DNA of 64,000 bases. Origin: Dryocosmus kuriphilus (lineage: Eukaryota; Arthropoda; Insecta; Hymenoptera; Cynipidae). Within the stretch, counting starts at the first letter, position 1. Every line of letters begins with the position of its first letter. The notes under the pieces are model-generated. The model was not told the DNA's origin. It saw only the letters and a program-made list of their open reading frames with translations, and did not search any database. Location of the stretch: the NCBI GenBank assembly GCA_038277395.1, contig CM076195.1, forward strand, positions 52,702,551 to 52,766,550, written 5' to 3'. Position numbers and translations under genes: made by a program. Shown here one piece after another: positions 12,200-22,800 of the stretch.

Positions 12200-13929
12200 A
12201 GAACGTTGATATATAAATAATGTTTAATCGATTCGAACAAAAACCGTGCATTTCATGAAAAAATAGTTAAAACAAAATTTGTAGATCTTTTTAAATTTAA
12301 CAACTTTGTTCTTTGCCATTTTTTTGTATCTTGAATATGTTGGCGAGAAACCACAGTTTTCTAATTTTAATAGCCTTTTCTTGATTAAAACAAAAACCGT
12401 TCATTTTTTTAAAAAACTGTTAAGACAAAATTTGTAGAATTTTTGAGACGAACAATCTTACTCTCTCACGATTTTTTTGTATCTCTCATAGTTTAGCCGG
12501 AAAATAGATTTGTTAATTTTGTGAAAACCATTTTTGATGGATATAACCATAACCGTTCGTCAAAAAACGCTGGTTAGCGAACTCGTCCTTTCTGTTTGGA
12601 ACCTAAAGAAGTATGCCAAAGCGCAATCCAATCCGATTAGTCCTTCGAAGCTTATCGTGGGATCAGACGACAACGACGACAACGACGACAACGACAACAG
12701 CGCCAACAGACAGACAGACACGGCCGGAGAAACCATTTTTTCGGATTCAGGAGGTCTCAAAACGTGGAGATTTCATGAAATCCGTGAAAGTGAAATTTTG
12801 CATAAATCTGATACTTTCTCTGATGAGAATGTAAAAAAATTGCATTTTTCAGCCAAACTGTGTAAGAAATGAAGAAATTTACGTCCGAGATATAATATCA
12901 TTGATTAGTGAGCGCGAGCAACGTGATGAGAATGCGCCTGCGTAGAGGGCAGATTTTTCAATAACTATCCAATCCTATTAGGCGCTGATAAGTGGTTTAC
13001 TTTGTATTTCATAACATATTTCACGAAAAAATCAAAAACTATGCGGCTGATCAAAAAAATGATGGAGAACAATTTTATAGAACTTTTTAAGGTGAACAAC
13101 TTTCTTTCACATTATTTTTCTATATCTTGCCTACTTTGGCGGAAACTTGAGAAACTTGATTTTTAATAAGTTTTTATCGATTAAAACAAAAACCGTGCAT
13201 TCTATGAAACAATGGTTGAAACAAAATTTGTAGATCTTTTTAAATTTTATAACTTTGTTGTTCACCATTTTTTTGTATCTTGAATATGTTGGCAAGAAAC
13301 CACAGTTTTTTAATTTTAATAGCGTTTTCTTGATTAAAACAAAAACGGTTCATTTTATCAAAAAACTGTTAAGACAAAATTTGTAGAATTTTTAAGGTAA
13401 ACAATCTTACTTTGGGACGTTTTTTTTGTATCTCTCATAGTTTAGCCGGAAAATGGATTTTTTGATTTTGTGAAAACCGTTTTTGATGGATAAACCATAA
13501 CCGTTCGTCAAAAACCGCTGGTTAACAAACCCGTCCTTTCCTTTTGGACCTAAAAGAAGTGTGCCAAAGTGCAATCCAATCCGATTAGTCCTTCGAAGGT
13601 TAACGTGGGAACAGGCGACAACGAAGACAACGACGACAACGACAACGACGACAACGACAACGACGACAGCGCCAACAGACAGACAGACACGGTCGTAAAA
13701 ACCATTTTTTCCGATTCCGGAGGTCTCAAAACGTGGAGATTTCATGAAATCCGCGAAAGTCAAATTTTGCATAAATCTAATACTTTCTCTGATGAGATTG
13801 TAAAAATTGCATTTTTCAGCAAAACTGTGTAAGAAATGAAGAAATTTACGTTCTAGATATAATATGATTGATTAGAGAGCGCGAGAAACGTGATGAGAAT
13901 GCGCCTGAGTGGCGGGCAGATTTTTCAAT
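12200..13929 (+). repeat. First A-B dimer, transition from left to central type
   Basis: The monomer with core at 12668 has A marks: TTAGCGAACTCG, CTTTCTGTTTGGAACC, a short core, CCGTGAAAGTGAAA and AATCTGATAC. The next, with core at 13616, has B marks: TTAACAAACCCG, a longer core, CCGCGAAAGTCAAA, GAGATTGTAA and TTCAGCAAAACTG. The alternation resumes after the insertion at 13930. So the change of subfamily precedes the insertion in position and is not caused by it. Confidence 0.7.
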
Positions 13930-14442
13930 TGTTGTAGGCCACGAGCCTAAGTTGAGAACGCCTGGAATCGACGTTCACTCGGAAGGCTTTCCACTCAAGT
14001 TTCCTTCTTTGGAAAGTTGAGTGAAGAGGCCCGAAAATATGAATTGTCGATTCGAGGACGTCCTCAACGCGACGAGCTTGCTTTTCCCCGTGAGTCATCC
14101 TTTGCTGGCCCCGCATTCCGAAGATTCCTGGCGCCAGAAGTCTTTCCTGGCCAGTCTGTGACGCAGCGAAAAAAAACCGGTTTCCCAATCACGCTGCACG
14201 ACAAGTCACCTCCAGTTCGGTCTACTATCTCCCATCCTTCTCCTCCCAACGCGCGCCCTCACTCCCACTAAATTACCCTCCATCTCTTTCCTTCCTATAC
14301 TTCTCTCTCTCTCCAACTAACGGATCGGGCTTGAGGTGGCTCTCATCCAGTTTCTTTGGGAATTTTCTTTATCTCATTATTTTTCTTTCTTCGGTGAAAT
14401 TTGCGGAACAATTAATGCCCCCCCCCCCCTCTTTCTTTAGTT

Positions 14443-14751
14443 AAGAATCTTTAAAATCTACAGGCTAAATAGAAATAAACTAAGCTTTTATTTTTACCTT
14501 CCAGATAAATAATATAGGGTATTAATACTGTTTATGTAAGATTGGTTAAGAATCTTTTAAGATCTATAGGCTAAATAGAAATAAACTAAGCTTTTATTTT
14601 TACTTAGATAATATAGGGTATTAATACTGTTTATGTAAGGTGGGTTAAGAATCATTTAAAATCTATAGGCTAAATAGAAATATACAAAACTTTTATTTTT
14701 ACTTTCCAGATAAATAATGTAGGGTATTAATACTGTTTATGTAAGAACATA
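14443..14751 (+). repeat. Three tandem copies of a unit of about 102 bp inside the insertion
   Basis: The copies run about 14443-14547, 14548-14645 and 14646-14751. Each begins TTAAGAATC, contains GGCTAAATAGAAAT and CTTTTATTTTTAC, and ends with GGGTATTAATACTG and TTTATGTAAG. The middle copy lacks about 8 bp near TTCCAGATAAATAA. A direct tandem inside the putative U3 part of an LTR would fit promoter or enhancer repeats, but that is inference. Confidence 0.85.
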
Positions 14752-14860
14752 CTATAAGATTTAGTTGTCTAGAACCTTTAATTATTAATCAATAGGTTGT
14801 AAATAATTAAAAATAGAGTAAGGTAGATCCAGTAGTCCCATCTGCGTTCCGTTCGCGGGA

Positions 14861-14867
14861 TATATAA
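14861..14867 (+). promoter_or_regulatory. TATA-like box in the insertion
   Basis: TATATAA follows the GC-rich GTTCGCGGGA. A TCAGTTTG at about 14950, like an arthropod initiator, is some 85 bp downstream. That is too far for this box, although a weaker TTATATTTTT near 14921 is better placed. If the insertion is an LTR, this is where the U3-R border would be expected. Confidence 0.25.
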
Positions 14868-15203
14868 GTTTAACTAGATTTAAGATAGATATTTAAGTTT
14901 CATCATATTATATGAATAGTTTATATTTTTAAATGTAAAATTAAGGTTTTCAGTTTGTGTAATTTTAAAACGAAACTCGGGTGCTGACGCTCGAGGCTTG
15001 GGTAGTGGACACAGGCGTTTACTCCCACAGCTTCGCTGAGACTCCGTTGCGGCGTCTCAGCCAATCGGAGGGCTCGCTGCCGCTCCCACTGCTTCGAGAT
15101 CTCCGTGCGGGGGCTGCCGAGGGTCGAAGCGTAGCAAGTAAGACGAGTTCTGTGTAAGACGACCGTGGAGTGAGTCGCGTGAGCACTGTCTCTCGCAGCA
15201 ACG

Positions 15204-15209
15204 AATAAA
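15204..15209 (+). promoter_or_regulatory. Possible polyadenylation signal AATAAA
   Basis: AATAAA occurs in a GC-rich stretch (CGAATAAAGGAG), where it is less expected by chance than in the AT-rich flanks. In an LTR it would mark R. A GT-rich element downstream is not obvious. A TACA at 15244-15247 could end a 1.3 kb LTR, but no TGG-type primer-binding site follows directly. Confidence 0.25.
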
Positions 15210-15651
15210 GGAGTGGCAACCAACCTTTCGCTGTACCAGTCATTACACCGGAACGAACTTCCCAACGCTGCTTCGGTCTCGCGTCGCGTCTCCGAGTATA
15301 GGACCGCGTTCCTCGCGTTTCGTGCCCGTTTAGTGCTGAGTGATCTGGACTCTGCTGGAAACTTCATCAACGCGTCGCGTCCCAGTAGTTAGCGCGCTAT
15401 TCGCCGTCTCGTGCCCGTTTCGTGATTAGTGTTCCGTTCCCTACTCGTGTTTTATTTATTTTCTTGCGTCGTCCATCGCGCTTCGGTCGTGGGGTGGGTT
15501 CGTTGAGTGATAGGTACGAGGTTGGCCGCACGGGTTGGCTCTCGTGCCCGCTGGACGAATCCTGGGTTTTTTTTTTTTTTTTTTTTTCGGGTTTCAAGTG
15601 AACGAGGGATCGCCGGGTCGTTTCCTCTCGTCGGGTCTAACGGTACCCTAT

Positions 15652-16376
15652 ATGACCAGCGAAAAAAAAATCGACGCGGCCGAACCAAAGAACGCGCCGT
15701 CGTCAGGCACGTCGGGCTGCCGAGGAGAGAGCTCGACAGAGCATCGATGACGCGAATCGCGGACGGAACCAAGTAGGTTACAACCCGGAAACACCGGGAC
15801 TTTTCATAGGAGGGGGGTGGAACCTCCTCGACATCAGACGCGGTGTCAACGGTACTCGCGAACCACGAACACGACGACCAAGAACGGGGCGCACCGTGCC
15901 ACTCGCGTTACGCGTGCCCCTCTTCTACAACCACCCGCGCCATGTTTTTCCACCGCGAACGGTGACGCAAAATTCGGGCCCGCCGATCGAGGTAGACTGC
16001 TACTCTTCGCCGCCACGACCATGGGGTTTTCGAGTGCCCCCGACCGAACCATTGCCTGCCGCGGACGCGCTCGTCGATAGTATTGAAGCTGCCCTAGCGG
16101 GGCCTTGGGCACCGACCGCTCTCGTGGCCCGATCCGGATCTCCGGGCCCCACGGAGAACATCGGTTCGCGAACCCTCGACGAATACTTGGAGAGATGCCA
16201 AGTCCACCCCATTCCCAACTTACACTCCCGCCCGTCCTAAGTGGCCCCAGGGAACCTCGAGGACAGGCCCTTAGGCGGCGCCTTCCTTTCCTTCCCCTCA
16301 CCCCACTTTTACTCCCGGACATTGTGTCTCCTCCCACCATCTTTCCTGACACCGGGGCAGATATCACAACACAACA
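15652..16376 (+). pseudogene. Broken short frames in the GC-rich half of the insertion
   Basis: An ATG at 15652 opens 32 codons beginning MTSEKKIDAAEPKN and stops at 15750. A second frame, 15896-16240, is 114 codons and proline-rich. A third, 16105-16395, contains D-T-G-A-D-I-T at 16348-16368, the shape of a retroviral-type aspartic protease active site, a few residues before the join with the satellite. None is long, none is recognisable as a whole, and the frames differ. They could be remnants of gag and protease coding sequence, or chance frames in GC-rich DNA. I do not claim a gene. Confidence 0.2.
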
Positions 16377-19076
16377 ATTATATAGATCTTTTTAAGGTGA
16401 ACAACTTTCTTTAACATTATTTTTCTGTATCTTGCCTACTTTCGCGGGAAATTTGAGAACCTTGATTTTTAATAATGTTTTATCGATTAAAACAAAAACC
16501 GTACATTCTATGAAACAATAGTTGAAACAAAATTTGTAGATCTTTTTAAATTGAACAACCTGGTTCTTTAACATTTTTTTGTATCTTGAATATTTTGGCG
16601 GGGAAAAACAGCAGTTTTTTAATTTTAATAGCATTTTCTTGATTAAAACAAAAACAGTTCATTTTATCAAAAAACTGTTAATACAAAATTTGTAGATTTT
16701 TTGAGATGAACAATTTTAGTTTCATACGTGTTTTTTTGTATCTCTCGTATTTTAGCCGGAAAATGGATTTTTTGATTTTGTGAGAACCGTTTTTGATGGA
16801 TAAAACCATAAGCGTTCGTCAAAAAACGCTGGTTAGCGAAAACTCGTCCTTTCTGTTTGGAACCTAAAGAAGTATGCCAAAGCGCAATCCAATCCGATTA
16901 GTCCTTCGAAGGTTATCGTGGGAACAGACGACAACGACGACAACGACAACAACAGCGCCAACAGACAGACAGACTATGCCGTAGAAACCATTTTTTCGGA
17001 TTTAGGAGGTCTCAAAAACGTGGAGATTTCATGAAATCCGTGAAAGTGAAATTTTGCATAAATCTGATACTTTCTCTGATGAGAATGTAAAAATTGCATT
17101 TTTCAGCCAACCTGTGTAAGAAATTAAGAAATTTACGTCCTAGATATAATTTCATTGATTTGTGAGCGCGAGAAACGTGATGAGAATGCGCCTGCGTAGA
17201 GGGCAGATTTTTCAATAACTATCCAATCCTATTAGGCGCTGATAAGTGGTTTACTTTGTATTTCATAACATATTTCACGAAAAACTCAAAAACTATGCGT
17301 CTCATCAAAAAAATGACTGAGAACAATTTTATAGACCTTTTTTTGAGGGCAACAACTATGTTTAACATTATTTTTCTGTATCTTGCATACTTTGGCGGGA
17401 AATCTAAGAATCTTGATTTTTAATAATGTTTTATCGATTAAAACAAAAACCGTGCATTCTATGAAACAATAGTTAACAAAAAATTTGTAGATCTTTTTAA
17501 ATTTAACAACTTTGTTGTTAACCATTTTTTTGTATCTTGAATATGTTGGCAAGAAACCACAGTTTTTAAATTTTAATAGCGTTTTCTTGATTAAAACAAA
17601 AACGGTTCATTTTATCAAAAAACTGTTAAGACAAAATTTGCAGAATTTTTAAGATGAACAATCTTACTTTCGGACGTTTTTTTTGTATCTCTCATAGTTT
17701 AGCCGGAAAATGGATATTTTGATTTTGTGAAAACCGTTTTTGTTGGATAAAACCATAACCGTTCGTCAAAAAACCGCTGGTTAACAAACCCGTCCTTTCC
17801 TTTTGGACCTAAAAGAAGGGTGCCAAAGTGCAATCCAATCCGATTAGTCCTTCGAAGGTTATCGTGGGAACAGGCGACAACGAAGACAAAGACGACAACG
17901 ACAACGACGACAACGACAACGACGACAGCGCCAACAGACAGACAGACACGGTCGTAAAAACCATTTTTTCGGATTCCGGAGGTCTCAAAACGTGCAGATT
18001 TCATGAAATCCGCGAAAGTCAAATTTTGCATAAATCTAATACTTTCTCTGATGAGATTGTAAAAATTGCATTTTTCAGCAAAACTGTGTAAGAAATGAAG
18101 AAATTTACGTTCTAGATACAATATCATTGATTAGAGAGCGGAGGATCGTGATGAGAATGCGCCTGAGTAGCGGGCAGATTTTTCAATAACTATCCAATCC
18201 GATTAGTCGCTGAAAAGTGGTTTTCTTTGCATTTCATAATATACTTCACGAATAACTCAAAAACTACACGTCTGATCAAAAAAATGATAGAGAACAATTT
18301 TATAGACGTTTTCGAGGGGAACAACTAGCTTTACCATTATTTTTCTGTATCTTGCATACTTTGGCGGCAAATTTAAGAACCTTGATTTATAATAATGTTT
18401 AATCGATTCGAACAAAAACGGTGCATTTAATGAAAAAATAGTTACAACAAAATTTGTACATCTTTTGAATTTAACAAATTTGTTCTTTACCGTTTTTTTG
18501 TATCTTGAACATGTTGGCAAGAAACCACAGTTTTTAAATTTTAATAGCGTTTTCTTGATTAAAACAAAAATCGTTCATTTTATCAAAAAACTGTTAAGAC
18601 AAAATTTGTAGAATTTTTGAGACGAACAATCTCACTTTCTTACGTTTTTTTTTATCTCTCATAGTTTAGCCGGAAAATTGATTTTTTGATTTTGTGAGAA
18701 CCGTTTTTGATGGATAAAACCATAAGCGTTCGTCAAAAAACGCTGGTTAGCGAACTCGTCCTTTCTGTTTGGAACCTAAAGAAGTGTGCCAAAGCGCAAT
18801 CCAATCCGATTAGTCCTTCGAAGGTTATCGTGGGATCAGACGACAACGACGACAACGACAACAGCGCCAACAGACAGACAGACAAGGCCGTAAAAACAAT
18901 TTTTTCGGACTCAGGAGGTCTCCAAAACGTGGAGATTTCATGAAATCCGTGAAAGTGAAATTTTGCATAAATCTGATACTTTCTCTGATGAGAATGTAAA
19001 AATTGCATTTTTCAGCCAAACTGTGTAAGAAATGAAGAAATTTACGTCCTAGATATAATTTCATTGATTAGTGAGC

Positions 19077-19880
19077 GCGAGAAACGTGATGAGAATGCGC
19101 CTGCGTATAGGGCAGATTTTTCAATAACTATCCAATCCTATTAGGCGCTGATAAGTGGCTTTTCTTTGTATTTGATAACATATTTCACGAATGACTCAAA
19201 AACTACGCGTCTGATCAAGAAAATGGCAGAAAACAATTTTATACACCTTTTTGGGGGGAACAACTTTGTTTAACATTATTCTTCTGTATCTTGCATACTT
19301 TGGCGGGAAACCGCAGTTTTTTAATTTTAATAGCATTTTCTTGATGTTAAAACAAAAAACCGTTCATTTTATCAAAAAACTGTTAAGACAAAATTTGTAG
19401 ATTTTTTGAGATGAACAATCTTAGTTTCATACGTTTTTTTTTGTATCTCTCATATTTTAGCCGGAAAATGGATTTTTTGATTTTGTGAGAACCGTTTTTG
19501 ATGGATAAAACCATAACCGTTGGTCAAAAACCGCTGGTTAACAAACTCGTCCTTTCCTTTTGGACCTTAAAGCAGTGTCCAAAGTGCACTCCAATCCGAT
19601 TAGTCCTTCGAAAGTTATCGTGGGAACAGACGACAACGACAACGACGACAACGACAACGACGACAACGACAACGACGACAGCGCCATCAGACAGACAGAC
19701 ACGGTCGTAAAAACCATTTTTTCGGATTCCGGAGGTCTCAAAACGTGGAGATTTCATGAAATCCGCGAAAGTCAAATTTTGCATAAATCTAATACTTTCT
19801 CTGATGAGATTGTAAAAATTGCATTTTTCAGCAAAACTGTGTAAGAAATGAAGAAATTTACGTTCTAGATACAATATCAT
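19077..19880 (+). repeat. Shortened monomer lacking one internal module
   Basis: At 19301-19310 the M1 string CTTGCATACTTTGGCGGG runs straight into the M2 continuation AAACCGCAG. The rest of M1 and the first half of M2 are missing. The spacing from the previous core (18841) to this one (19630) is 789 bp instead of about 955. The join falls on the TTTGGCGGGAAA string shared by M1 and M2, as expected from unequal exchange between modules. Confidence 0.85.
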
Positions 19881-22800
19881 TGATTAGAGAGCGCGAGGAT
19901 CGTGATGAGAATGTGCCTGAGTAGCGGGCATATTTTTCAATAACTATCCAATCCGATTAGTCGCTGAAAAGTGGTTTTCTTTGCATTTCATAATATACTT
20001 CACGAATAACTCAAAAATTACACGTCTGATCAAAAAAATGATAAAGAACAATTTTATAGACGTTTTCGAGGGGAACAACTAGCTTGACCATTATTTTTCT
20101 GTATCTTGCATACTTTGGTGGCAAATTTAAAAACCCTGATTTATAATAATGTTTAATCGATTCGAACAAAAACCGTGCATTTTATGAAAAAATAGTTAAA
20201 ACAAAATTTGTAGATCTTTTAAAATTTAACAACTTTGTTCTTTAACATTTTTTTGTATCTTGAATATGTTGGCGAGAAACCACAGTTCTTTAATTTTAAT
20301 AGCGTTTTCTTCATTAAAACAAAAACCGTTCATTTTATCAAAAAACTGTTAAGACAAAATTTGTAGAATTTTTGAGACGAACAATCTTACTCTCTCACGT
20401 TTTTTTTTATCTCTCATAGTTTAGCCGGAAAATCGATTGGTTGATTTTGTGAAAACCATTTTTGATGGATATAACCATAACCGTTCGTCAAAAAAACGCT
20501 GGTTGGCGAACTCGTCCTTTCTGTTTGGAACCTAAAGAAGTATGCCAAAGCGCAATCCAATCCGATTAGTCCTTTGAAGGTTATCGTGGGAACAGACGAC
20601 AACGACGACAACGACAACAGCGCCAACAGACAGAGAGACAAGGCCGTAAAAACCATTTTTTGGATTCAGGAGGTCTCAAAGCGTGGAGATTTCATGAAAT
20701 CCGTGAAAGTGAAATTTTGCATAAATCTGATACTTTCTCTGATGAGAATGTAAAAATTGCATTTTTCAGCCAAACTGTGTAAGAAATGAAGAAATTTACG
20801 TCCTAGATATAATTTCATTGATTATTGAGCGCGAGAAACGTGATGAGAATGCGCCTGCGTATAGGGCAGATTTTTCAATAACTATCCAATCCTATTAGGC
20901 GCTGATAAGTGGTTTACTTTGTATTTCATAAAATATTTCACGTAAAACTCAAAAACTATGCGTCTGATCAAAAAAATGATTGAGAACGATTTTATAGACC
21001 TTTTTGAGGGAAACAACCATGTTTAACATTATTTTTCTGTATCTTGCATACTTTGGCGGGAAATTTAAGAACCTTGATTTTTAATAATGTTTTATCGATT
21101 AAAACAAAAACCGTGCATTCTATGAAACAATAGTTGAAACAAAATTTGTAGATCTTTTTAAATTTAACAACTTTGTTGTTTACCATTTTTTTGTATCTTG
21201 AATATGTTGGCAAGAAACCACAGTTTTTTAATTTTAATAGCGTTTTCATGATTAAGACAAAAACCGTTTATTTTATCAAAAAACTGTTAAGACAAAATTT
21301 GTAGAATTTTTGAGATGAACAACCTCACTTTCTTACGTTTTTTTTTTATCTCTCATAATTTAGCCGGAAAATTGATTTTTTGATTTTGTGAAAACCGTTT
21401 TTGATGGATAAAACCATAACCGTTTGTCAAAAACCGCTGGTTAACAAACCCGTCCTTTCCTTTTGAACCGTAAAGAAGTGTGCCAAAGTCCAATCCGATC
21501 CGATTAGTCCTTCGAAAGTTATCGTGGGAACAGGCGACAACGACAACGACGACAACGACAACGACGACAACGACAACGACGACAGCGCCAACAGACAGAC
21601 AGACACGGTCGTAAAAACCATTTTTTCGGATTCCGGAGGTCTCAAAACGTGGAGATTTCATGAAATCCGCGAAAGTCAAATTTTGCATAAATCTAATACT
21701 TTCTCTGATGAGATTGTAAAAATTGCATTTTTCAGCAAAACTGTGTAAGAAATGAAGAAATTTACGTTCTAGATACAATATCATTGATTAGATAGCGCGA
21801 GGATCGTGATGAGAATGCGCCTGAGTAGCGGGCATATTTTTCAATAACTATCCAATCCGATTAGTCGCTGAAAAGTGGTTTTCTTTGCATTTCACAATAT
21901 ACTTCACGAATAACTCAAAAATTATACGCCTGATCAAAAAAATGATAGAGAACAATTTTATAGACGTTTTCGAGGGGAACAACTAGCTTGACCATTATTT
22001 TTCTGTATCATGCATACTTTGGCGGCAAATTTAAAAACCTTGATTTATAATAATGTTTAATCGATTCGAACAAAAACCGTGCATTTTATGAAAAAATAGT
22101 TAAAAGAAAATTTGTAGATCTTTTAAAATTTAACAACTTTGTTCTTTAACATTTTTTTGTATCTTGAATATGTTGGCGAGAAACCACAGTTCTTTAATTT
22201 TAATAGCGTTTTCTTCATTAAAACAAAAACCGTTCATTTTATCAAAAAACTGTTAAGACAAAATTTGTAGAATTTTTGAGACGAACAATCTTACTCTCTC
22301 ACGTTTTTTTGTATCTCTCATAGTTTAGCCGGAAAATCGATTGTTGATTTTGTGAAAACCATTTTTGATGGATATAACCATAACCGTTCGTCAAAAAACG
22401 CTGGTTGGCGAACTCGTCCTTTCTGTTTGGAACCTAAAGAAGTATGCCAAAGCGCAATCCAATCCGATTAGTCCTTTGAAGGTTATCGTGGGAACAGACG
22501 ACAACGACGACAACGACAACAGCGCCAACAGACAGAGAGACAAGGCCGTAAAAACCATTTTTTTCGGATTCAGGAGGTCTCAAAGCGTGGAGATTTCATG
22601 AAATCCGTGAAAGTGAAATTTTGCATAAATCTGATACTTTCTCTGATGAGAATGTAAAAATTGCATTTTTCAGCCAAACTGTGTAAGAAATGAAGAAATT
22701 TACGTCCTAGATATAATTTCATTGATTAGTGAGCGCGAGAAACGTGATGAGAATGCGCCTGCGTATAGGGCAGATTTTTCAATAACTATCCAATCCTATT

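Larger units (their letters stand above)
1..13929 (+). repeat. Left satellite array, monomers of about 980 bp
   Basis: About fourteen head-to-tail monomers follow a partial monomer that begins inside a core at base 1. A landmark such as GAGCGCGAG recurs at 216, 1194, 2179 and 3155. The triplet cores start near 923, 1902, 2886, 3868, 4855, 5832, 6811, 7797, 8773, 9762, 10734, 11702, 12668 and 13616. Spacing is 966-989 bp through most of the block and falls to about 948 at its right end. Two flank variants are visible right of the core: GTCGCAAAAACC with GGATCCAGG, and GTCGTAAAAACC with GGATTCCGG. For the second to ninth cores the order is C D D C C D D C. The last two monomers (cores 12668 and 13616) already belong to the A/B types of the central array. 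Open frames on both strands come from the repeat, and their poly-Thr, poly-Val or Asp/Asn tracts are core translations. No gene is supported. Confidence 0.95.
13930..16376. mobile_element. Insertion resembling a solo LTR or deleted LTR retrotransposon
   Basis: At 13929 the satellite stops after TTTTTCAAT, and it resumes at about 16371-16378 with AACAATT. The sequence between is unrelated. Its ends are TGTTGT (13930-13935) and ACAACA (16371-16376), the inverted TG...CA form typical of LTRs. It has an AT-rich left half with three tandem copies of about 102 bp, then a CpG- and GC-rich right half with T and A runs, AATAAA at 15204, and only short broken frames. A second copy of the left end was not found, so two full LTRs are not present. 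No clear target duplication is seen, and about 105 bp of satellite is missing at the join. Alternatives are a non-autonomous element of another class or a non-homologous insertion. Strand is uncertain; the TATA-like and AATAAA signals favour +. Confidence 0.6.

Noticed and set aside
12930..12950. NRF-1-like TGCGCCTGCGTA in the GC-rich block
   Set aside because: It has two mismatches to the palindromic consensus, and the left-array and B monomers have TGCGCCTGAGTA. There is no support for a promoter.
14020..14271. Short frames at the left end of the insertion on both strands as genes
   Set aside because: They are mutually overlapping, under 90 codons and without any recognisable domain. They lie in the part that looks like LTR.
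15535..15776. Frames of 71-89 codons across the T23 run near 15567
   Set aside because: They depend on reading a poly-T run as poly-Phe. No known domain is present and overlapping frames look equally good.
13926..16378. CAAT as a target-site duplication of the insertion
   Set aside because: CAAT occurs at 13926-13929 and 16375-16378, but the right one belongs to the resumed satellite string AACAATT from a different point of the monomer, and it overlaps the proposed ACAACA end.
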